Below, in pieces: positions 1 to 4,162 of a stretch of 5,575 nt of DNA. The position numbers and the translations under genes are program-made. Origin of the DNA: Thiomargarita sp. Lineage in GTDB: Bacteria; Pseudomonadota; Gammaproteobacteria; Beggiatoales; Beggiatoaceae. Below the pieces are notes generated by a model that saw only the letters and a list, made by a program, of their open reading frames with translations, was not told the origin of the DNA and ran no database searches. Positions within the stretch are counted from its first letter, which is position 1. Every line of letters begins with the position of its first letter. The stretch lies in NCBI GenBank assembly GCA_030618965.1, contig JAUXCJ010000107.1:1-5575 (forward strand), written 5' to 3'.

Positions 1-47
1 AGCGCAAATTATGAAGATGCAAAATCTAACACGGAGGAGTTTTAAAT

Positions 48-266
48 ATGGGTACAATAATACTCACAGTGCCTGAAGACATCCATCTGGAATACCAATT
101 TGACAGTTTAAAAATGATGGCTCCACTACTTGATTGGCTAAAAGATAGTCAAAAAACCAAGCAACCAATTGAAAATGATAAATTGTTAGGTTTATTTGCG
201 GATGATGTGGAACTCATAGATCAAATTACCGAGCTGCAAGCCCGTGAAAATCATCCTTTGAGATGA
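48..266 (+). CDS. Small antitoxin-like protein, orphaned VapB-type partner of a deleted PIN toxin
   Basis: A 72-residue soluble protein with an ATG preceded by a strong Shine-Dalgarno (GGAGG at 33-37, 10 bases upstream). The N-terminus (MGTIILTVPEDIHLEYQF) looks like a short beta strand plus a helix. The C-terminal half carries LLGLFADDVELIDQI (residues 46-60) and ends ARENHPLR. From memory this GLFAD-x-x-ELID block followed by an ARE-x-PLR tail is common in small antitoxins encoded just upstream of PIN-domain toxins in cyanobacteria and filamentous sulfur bacteria. The inferred role is to bind and neutralise the VapC-type RNase and to autoregulate the pair. The stop codon overlaps an ATG (ATGA, 263-266) that opens the surviving tail of such a toxin, which supports the assignment. 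The gene seems intact, although its last three or four codons may be formed by the deletion junction. Family identity is recalled, not searched. Confidence 0.7.
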   Translation: MGTIILTVPEDIHLEYQFDSLKMMAPLLDWLKDSQKTKQPIENDKLLGLFADDVELIDQITELQARENHPLR

Positions 267-379
267 TTGCTGCCATTGCTTTGGAAAAAGACTTGATATT
301 AACAACTGGTAATTGGCGACATTATGAACGCATTCAGGATTTAGGTTATCCGTTAAAATTGGAGAATTGGAAAAGGTAG
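263..379 (+). pseudogene. C-terminal remnant of a PIN-domain (VapC-type) toxin
   Basis: Thirty-eight codons reading MIAAIALEKDLILTTGN, then WRHYERIQDLGYPLKLENW to a TAG. This is the usual end of a VapC/PIN RNase: a helix with the (D/E)-M-I-A-A-I-A-L motif, a strand, the T-G-N active-site turn, and the closing RHYERI...L.LENW segment. A complete PIN protein has roughly 125-140 residues, so about 95 N-terminal codons are missing, including the first catalytic Asp (the DTN region) and the central Glu. The frame continues backwards as K-S-S-F-E before a TGA at 245-247. F-E-M-I-A-A resembles the family's F-D-M-I-A-A, so the retained toxin probably begins near 257. The piece overlaps the antitoxin stop and cannot be an active nuclease. 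A short translated peptide from the ATG at 263 is possible but unlikely to be functional. Confidence 0.75.
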
Positions 380-411
380 TTTGGAATAAAAAGGTAGGTT
401 GTTGTGGATTT

Positions 412-439
412 GGTGGGCAACAAAAAGACGTTGCCCACC
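412..439. repeat. Inverted repeat, copy 1 (GGTGGGCAAC / GTTGCCCACC)
   Basis: Perfect 10-bp arms, GGTGGGCAAC (412-421) and GTTGCCCACC (430-439), separated by AAAAAGAC. A second, slightly degraded copy begins exactly 140 bases further on (552). The location just behind the broken toxin and the recurrence suggest a dispersed REP-like or MITE-like palindrome, not a gene-specific terminator. No T-run follows the right arm. Similar GTTGCCCACC elements are, from memory, frequent between genes in Beggiatoa-group genomes. Confidence 0.75.
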
Positions 440-460
440 TAGCTAATATGCAACATTTTT

Positions 461-485
461 GGAGTGCAAGGTTACCTTGCACTCC
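461..485. repeat. 25-bp near-perfect palindrome (GGAGTGCAAGGT-T-ACCTTGCACTCC)
   Basis: Twelve-base arms at 461-472 and 474-485 are exact reverse complements around a single T. In RNA this would form a stem of about 10 bp with a 5-base loop. A T7 run follows at 496-502, but ten bases (AGTGCTCACG) separate it from the stem, so it is not a textbook intrinsic terminator. It could be a short mobile palindrome lying between the two GGTGGGCAAC repeats, or a weak terminator for the left-hand antitoxin transcript. The sequence does not decide between these. Confidence 0.65.
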
Positions 486-551
486 AGTGCTCACGTTTTT
501 TTATCCCTTTTTATAACTCATCGCTGTAGTTATTATTTTTTTTCTGAATCA

Positions 552-589
552 GGTGGGCAACGATAAAGCCGTTACCCACCCTACAGGGT
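552..589. repeat. Inverted repeat, copy 2 (GGTGGGCAAC / GTTACCCACC) with flanking ACCCT-AC-AGGGT
   Basis: The left arm (552-561) is identical to that of copy 1. The right arm GTTACCCACC (571-580) differs from GTTGCCCACC at one base, leaving one C-A mismatch in the stem. The loop is GATAAAGCC. A small adjoining palindrome ACCCT-AC-AGGGT (578-589) follows, as in longer versions of this dispersed element. With copies 1 and 2 and the 461-485 palindrome, the gene-free stretch from about 380 to 642 consists largely of repeats. I see no coding signal in it. Confidence 0.7.
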
Positions 590-642
590 TCAACAAAAAC
601 GTGGTGTGATTGCCTATTGGATTGTCCTATATTTTTGTGTGA

Positions 643-926
643 TTAACTTATTTGGATACTAACATGCTTTCCAATTCTTTCGAGCATAAAACTAGAGAAT
701 CAATAGTAAATTTTCCTTATTTTCAGGACATCAGATACTCTTGGGCGTGTTACATGTAGAAAATGAGAAGCTTCTTCTTGTTTAAGTTGTTCTTTTTTTA
801 TCCACTCACTAATATGACACATTAATTGAGCTTGAATTTTTAATGATGCTTCTTGTGGTTCAAACCCTAAATCTTCATATTTCAATTTTTTGTAATATGA
901 GTAATAGTAGTATCAATATCATTCAT
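643..926 (-). pseudogene. XRE-family (HigA-type) antitoxin, frameshifted pseudogene
   Basis: The longest open piece (700-885, beginning at an in-frame TTG) reads KYEDLGFEPQEASLKIQAQL, then MCHISEWIKKEQLKQEEASH, then FLHVTRPRVSDVL. This is a small Cro/C1-type helix-turn-helix antitoxin (COG5606-like): the LGF...EA...K..LM.I lead-in, then the HTH with QLKQEEAS and the recognition helix VTRPRVSDVL. The reading then breaks. Around 714-723 the frame shifts, and KFTIDSLV (690-713) continues the family consensus. One base is then missing at 688-689, and MLERIGKHVSIQIS (685 down to a TAA at 643-645) completes the usual C-terminus. At the other end, an ATG at 924-926 opens MNDIDTTITHITKN and stops after an A6 run, which looks like the lost N-terminus in another frame. 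So there are two clear frameshifts and probably a third. No HigB/RelE-type toxin partner is visible on either side. A sequencing error is an alternative, but three breaks in under 300 bases favour real decay. Confidence 0.75.
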
Positions 927-967
927 GGGAATTTTTCACCGCTACTTTTGAGTGTAGGGTTGATTTC

Positions 968-1510
968 TTAAAGATTTTCGATAAATTTTGCTATTTTATT
1001 TGAAAGTGAGGCTTGCTTATCAGCTATTATGGAAATGTTAGAAGCACTTTCTCTCCCCTCTAAGGCTAACAGGTATTCTTTCTCTATATTATTTTGCTCT
1101 AATATATATTCATTAGGCAAAAAACTTAACATTTTCATCGCACGCTTTACTGCGTCAAATTTAGCTCTATTTTCTCTTATCATAGTTATACAGGACAATA
1201 AGTTTGCGGATAAGAGATATGTGTGGGCAGGGCTATTTTTTTTCCTCCCATACTTTGTATCTAACAGAAAAATTAATTGTCTTAAAATATCGTTGAGGTT
1301 ATCATGTTTATCAATCTCTGACATTCCTAAATAATCATATTGTATTTCCAATCCATCTATCAGTGTTTGTATTTGCGGAGACAATTCTTTAGATAAATCG
1401 GCAGTATAATGATTACTTCCCATTACTGTAATTTTCCATGCGAGGCGAAATGAGTTTTTTGAGTGATTTAAAATATTGATATCTACCAGATTCGTTGGGG
1501 AATTTCGCAT
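968..1510 (-). CDS. Hypothetical protein, helical, family not recognised
   Basis: A 180-residue protein if read from the ATG at 1508-1510. An in-frame TTG at 1526-1528 would add six residues, and the ATG at 1421-1423 would give 151 (MGSNHYTADLSKEL...). None of the three has a convincing Shine-Dalgarno, so the start is open. I prefer 1510 because the frame stays open and protein-like (DINILNHSKNSFRLAWKITV) while barely overlapping the opposing toxin tail. The product appears soluble and mostly helical. A central hydrophobic helix pair (DILRQLIFLLDTKYG, then TYLLSANLLSCITMIRE) is followed by charged amphipathic helices and a C-terminal stretch DKQASLSNKIAKFIENL that could be a short coiled coil. 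There is no signal peptide, transmembrane segment, nucleotide-binding loop or obvious catalytic motif. It lies between a dead antitoxin and a toxin-immunity pair and runs opposite to the latter, so a role in defence or conflict is possible but is contextual guesswork. Confidence 0.55.
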   Translation of the reverse strand: MRNSPTNLVDINILNHSKNSFRLAWKITVMGSNHYTADLSKELSPQIQTLIDGLEIQYDYLGMSEIDKHDNLNDILRQLIFLLDTKYGRKKNSPAHTYLLSANLLSCITMIRENRAKFDAVKRAMKMLSFLPNEYILEQNNIEKEYLLALEGRESASNISIIADKQASLSNKIAKFIENL

Positions 1511-1669
1511 AAAGTCAAAAGTGGGCAAACCGAAAGAATTATCCTTGATTTGGATGACAGTATTTTTGAACCCATTGATATAATTGATCTCCTATCGCGT
1601 AAACCCAAAAAAGGTTTGAAGGAACTTATAGCGATTAAAGATGGGAAAATCACCCAGATTTTTCCTTAA
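1472..1669 (+). pseudogene. C-terminal tip of a polymorphic (CdiA-CT/tRNase-like) toxin, lacking a start
   Basis: An open frame with no ATG, GTG or usable TTG near its beginning (a TAA at 1469-1471 precedes it) encodes about 65 residues: NIDIYQIRWGISHKVKSGQT, ERIILDLDDSIFEPIDIIDL, then LSRKPKKGLKELIAIKDGKI and TQIFP. The pattern KVxxGQTxRIILDLDDS ... GLKELIxIKDGKIxxIFP matches, from memory, the end of nuclease tips on CdiA-type and other polymorphic toxins (a BECR-like fold), where a D-x-Y motif lies upstream. Only the last strands and helix remain. If IDIY is the D-x-Y motif, the 'APTTxNxR' part that should follow is deleted. The stop lies 27 bases before an immunity-family start codon, the classic toxin-tip then immunity order. 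Most of the toxin domain and all delivery regions are absent, so no activity is expected. The toxin-family assignment is moderate. That this frame was once coding is more secure. Confidence 0.55.
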
Positions 1670-1696
1670 TTTTAATTTCAGTAAAGAGTTATACTA

Positions 1697-2134
1697 ATGG
1701 CATTAGATTACTATTTAATTATCCAAAACACAAACAATGAGATTGAACCAATTCAAGTGATGGAATCTTTGTGCCAAGCATTCTCTCTGCAAAAAAATCA
1801 ACTATCTGGATTTTTAATCGGCGTGGGAATGACAGTTAATGTTTTCAAAGAAGATGAAGAAGATGATTCTTTATTTGAGGGTAGTTCCTACCCTGACATT
1901 TGCGTTTCTTTTCGCATTGATAAATTTGAACACTCTGAAACAGGCATGAATACTATGCTCAAAATGGTGATTTGGTTCATGTCTTATTTAAAGGAAAATA
2001 TAATCTTTTTATTGGAGGAGCAGCCAATTTTTAAAAGATTGTCAAGCCAATTGAGTCTCAACAATGAGACTGATTTTTGGAATCCATCAATATTAGCAGT
2101 TCCAAATCAGCAAGCGGCTCGTATGGCAACATAA
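1697..2134 (+). CDS. SitI3-family immunity protein
   Basis: A 145-residue acidic cytoplasmic protein whose ATG is preceded by AAAGAG (1684-1689) at good spacing. Family hallmarks I recognise are the MALDYYL opening, the central DICVSFRIDKFE (residues 67-78), GMNTMLKMVIWF (83-94), the LLEEQP-x-F strand (105-112) where relatives have 'LLFNGE', and the closing DFWNP...LAVP (126-136). SitI3 of Myxococcus xanthus is the cytoplasmic immunity partner of the lipoprotein toxin SitA3, which is exchanged between kin cells. Relatives occur downstream of many polymorphic toxins. The inferred role is to bind and block the nuclease tip of a cognate toxin. Here the cognate tip survives as a fragment immediately upstream, so the gene is now an orphan immunity gene that may still protect against toxin from sibling strains. 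It appears full length, with no frameshift. It converges with mnmG on a hairpin at 2183-2224. Confidence 0.75.
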   Translation: MALDYYLIIQNTNNEIEPIQVMESLCQAFSLQKNQLSGFLIGVGMTVNVFKEDEEDDSLFEGSSYPDICVSFRIDKFEHSETGMNTMLKMVIWFMSYLKENIIFLLEEQPIFKRLSSQLSLNNETDFWNPSILAVPNQQAARMAT

Positions 2135-2182
2135 GTCGGATGTATTGATTGGATTGAAGCTGTAAATTGTCTGAACTAGTTG

Positions 2183-2224
2183 AGAAATCCGATTTTTTAC
2201 TTCGTTTGGAAAAATCGGATTTCT
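2183..2224. terminator. Hairpin between convergent immunity gene and mnmG, probable shared terminator
   Basis: The left arm AGAAATCCGATTTTT (2183-2197) and right arm AAAAATCGGATTTCT (2210-2224) are perfect 15-bp reverse complements with a 12-base loop. It sits between two convergent genes, 48 bases after the immunity stop and 6 bases before the mnmG stop, the expected place for a bidirectional terminator. The stem is AT-rich, carries its own A and T tracts, and is not followed by a long U-run on either strand, so termination strength is uncertain. Confidence 0.6.
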
Positions 2225-2230
2225 TGGCGA

Positions 2231-4093
2231 TTATTTATTTTTCTTCAAATACACCAATAACAAAGAAATAGCAGCCGGTGTAATCCCCTGAATGCGTGAA
2301 GCTTGCCCGATATTACTTGGGCGATGTTCCGTCAATTTCTGACAAACTTCATTGGAAAGTCCAGAAACTTGCTTATAATCTATATTATCAGGCAATTGGG
2401 TTTCTTCATATCGACGTAAACGGGCAATTTCTAGCTGTTGGCGTTGAATATATCCGCCATATTTTTGTTGTATGTCAATTTGTTGTAAAACTTCTTTTGG
2501 TATGACGCTGGCAGAAACACTTGATAAACGCAATAAATGTTCATAAGTCACTTCTGGACGGCGTAATAAGTCGAAACAATTGATTTCACGATTAATAGTT
2601 GTAATATCCAGTTTAGCCGCTTCTTCAGTGTTTGGATGAATCCATAATTTGCTGAGGCGTTTTTTTTCTAGTTCTATACCTTTTCTTTTGGCTTCAAAGG
2701 CTTGAAATCGTGTGTTGTTTACTAAACCCAAGCTTCGCCCTATTTCAGTTAAACGCAAATCGGCATTATCTTCGCGTAGTAATAAACGATATTCAGCGCG
2801 ACTGGTAAACATACGATAAGGTTCATTTGTGCCTCGCGTGATTAAGTCATCAATCAGCACGCCAATATAAGCTTCATCACGGCGGGGAGTCCAAGAGGCT
2901 TTACCTTGTACTTGCAAAGCGGCATTCATACCCGCAATCAATCCTTGAGCCGCCGCTTCTTCATAACCAGTAGTGCCATTGATTTGCCCAGCAAAATATA
3001 GTCCTTTAATTACTTTGGTTTCTAAGCTGAGTTGCAAATCACGGGGATCAAAAAAGTCATATTCTATCGCATAGCCTGGGCGTGTTATATGTGCTTTTTC
3101 AAAGCCTTTTATGCTGCGTACTAAGGATAATTGAATATCAAATGGTAAGCTTGTCGAAATACCGTTAGGGTAAACTTCAAAAGTTTCTAAGCCTTCTGGT
3201 TCAACAAAAATTTGGTGTGAGGTTTTATCAGCAAAGCGTACTATTTTATCTTCAATTGATGGACAATAACGAGGGCCAATACTATCAATTACCCCTGTGT
3301 ACATCGGGGAACGATCTAAGCCAGAACGAATAATCTCATGGGTACGCTCATTACTGTGCGTGATATGGCAAACTATTTGGCGCGGATGCAAACTAGCAGA
3401 GCCTAGATAGGAAAAGACGGGAACTGGTTCATCTCCGGGCTGTGGTTTCATTTGGGAGTAATCTAGGCTGCGACTATCTAAGCGAGGTGGAGTTCCTGTT
3501 TTTAAACGATTTACTCGAAGCGGTAATTCACGAAGACGTTGCGCTAAGGCATTCGCAGGTGGATCTCCAGCCCGTCCGCCTTGATAATTGGATAAACCAA
3601 TATGAATCAAGCCGCCTAAAAAAGTACCAGTTGTCAAAACCACTGTCGGGGCAAAAAACCGAATCCCAGCTTGCGTGACAGCACCAATGACTCGCTCATT
3701 TTCAACAATTAAATCATCAACTGCTTGTTGAAAAACAAGTAAATTATTTTTAGTTTCAATGGTTTGGCGAACTACAGCTTTATACAAGACTCTATCTATT
3801 TGAGCGCGAGTAGCACGAACTGCTGGTCCTTTACTGGCGTTGAGAATGCGGAATTGAATACCGGCTTGATCGGCAGCATAACCCATTAATCCGCCCAATG
3901 CGTCAATTTCTTTAACTAAATGTCCCTTGCCAATACCACCAATGGCGGGATTGCAAGACATTTGTCCCAGAGTTTCGACATTATGGGTTAATAAGAGAGT
4001 ACGAACACCAAGCCGGGCAGCAGCGAGAGCAGCTTCAGTGCCAGCATGTCCGCCGCCAATAACAATGACATCAAAATTTTCAGGATAATCCAT
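2231..4093 (-). CDS. mnmG: tRNA uridine-5-carboxymethylaminomethyl(34) synthesis enzyme MnmG (GidA)
   Basis: A complete 620-residue protein (E. coli MnmG has 629). With MnmE it uses FAD, NADH, methylenetetrahydrofolate and glycine or ammonium to install the (carboxymethyl)aminomethyl group on U34 of several tRNAs, improving decoding of purine-ending codons. It acts in the cytoplasm as an alpha2beta2 complex. Visible features in order are the Rossmann FAD motif [10 protein letters not shown] (13-22), redox Cys47 in [32 protein letters not shown] (81-97), TGTFLGG (155-161), [11 protein letters not shown] (196-206), the second conserved Cys277 in [17 protein letters not shown] (306-314), [19 protein letters not shown] (366-384), [23 protein letters not shown] (427-449), and the MnmE/tRNA-binding C-terminal helices with YGGYI (545-549) and [12 protein letters not shown] (598-609). 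The start aligns with E. coli ([15 protein letters not shown] versus MFYPDPFDVIIIGGG). No Shine-Dalgarno precedes it, and the leader is AT-rich. It lies 69 bases downstream of pnp, probably cotranscribed. The usual downstream partner rsmG is absent. Confidence 0.97.
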   Translation of the reverse strand: MDYPENFDVIVIGGGHAGTEAALAAARLGVRTLLLTHNVETLGQMSCNPAIGGIGKGHLVKEIDALGGLMGYAADQAGIQFRILNASKGPAVRATRAQIDRVLYKAVVRQTIETKNNLLVFQQAVDDLIVENERVIGAVTQAGIRFFAPTVVLTTGTFLGGLIHIGLSNYQGGRAGDPPANALAQRLRELPLRVNRLKTGTPPRLDSRSLDYSQMKPQPGDEPVPVFSYLGSASLHPRQIVCHITHSNERTHEIIRSGLDRSPMYTGVIDSIGPRYCPSIEDKIVRFADKTSHQIFVEPEGLETFEVYPNGISTSLPFDIQLSLVRSIKGFEKAHITRPGYAIEYDFFDPRDLQLSLETKVIKGLYFAGQINGTTGYEEAAAQGLIAGMNAALQVQGKASWTPRRDEAYIGVLIDDLITRGTNEPYRMFTSRAEYRLLLREDNADLRLTEIGRSLGLVNNTRFQAFEAKRKGIELEKKRLSKLWIHPNTEEAAKLDITTINREINCFDLLRRPEVTYEHLLRLSSVSASVIPKEVLQQIDIQQKYGGYIQRQQLEIARLRRYEETQLPDNIDYKQVSGLSNEVCQKLTEHRPSNIGQASRIQGITPAAISLLLVYLKKNK

Positions 4094-4118
4094 TTTTATT
4101 GAAAATATTTTTGGTATG

Positions 4119-4141
4119 TCCCCCCGCCCAGCGGGAGGGGG
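4119..4141. repeat. GC-rich hairpin in the pnp-mnmG spacer
   Basis: CCCGC (4123-4127) pairs with GCGGG (4131-4135) around a CCA loop. Skipping the A at 4136, three further C-G pairs (4120-4122 with 4137-4139) extend the stem. The element stands out sharply from the AT-rich leader of mnmG. In the pnp-to-mnmG transcript it would lie shortly after the pnp stop. No U-run follows it, so it may attenuate or protect a processed end but is not a clear terminator. C/G-run elements of this style are often dispersed intergenic repeats, but only one copy is in this window. Confidence 0.5.
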
Positions 4142-4153
4142 TTAGGGGGAGGG
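4133..4153 (+). other. Potential G-quadruplex motif
   Basis: Four G-runs lie within 21 bases: GGG (4133-4135), GGGGG (4137-4141), GGGGG (4145-4149) and GGG (4151-4153), with loops A, TTA and A. This meets the canonical G3+ N1-7 rule with very short loops, usually the most stable kind. The G-rich strand is the template strand for pnp and mnmG, so a quadruplex could form behind or ahead of RNA polymerase in DNA, while the mRNA carries the C-rich complement. It overlaps the right arm of the adjoining hairpin, so the two structures are mutually exclusive. Folding in the cell is not shown. Confidence 0.55.
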
Positions 4154-4162
4154 AGAAATCTA

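Noticed and set aside
1..45. Frame 1 open from the left edge, ending SNTEEF at a TAA just before the antitoxin start
   Set aside because: Only 14 codons are visible and there is no recognisable motif. An open stretch this short is expected by chance.
192..494. Minus-strand open frame of 100 codons opposite the antitoxin and repeat region
   Set aside because: It is antisense to the antitoxin and PIN remnant and runs through the palindromic repeats. Its residues are low-complexity with no family pattern.
412..580. The two GGTGGGCAAC repeats as a CRISPR array
   Set aside because: There are only two short palindromic copies, the region between them contains another palindrome, and there are no further regular units or cas genes.
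1029..1334. Plus-strand open frame of 101 codons rich in F, S, L and I
   Set aside because: It is the shadow of the minus-strand helical protein. Its membrane-like composition is a by-product of reading AT-rich codons backwards, and it has no ribosome-binding site.
2296..2505. Plus-strand open frame inside mnmG
   Set aside because: It is antisense to the conserved MnmG C-terminal domain, so only the minus-strand frame is plausible.
3442..3678. Plus-strand open frame inside mnmG
   Set aside because: It is antisense to conserved MnmG motifs ([18 protein letters not shown]).
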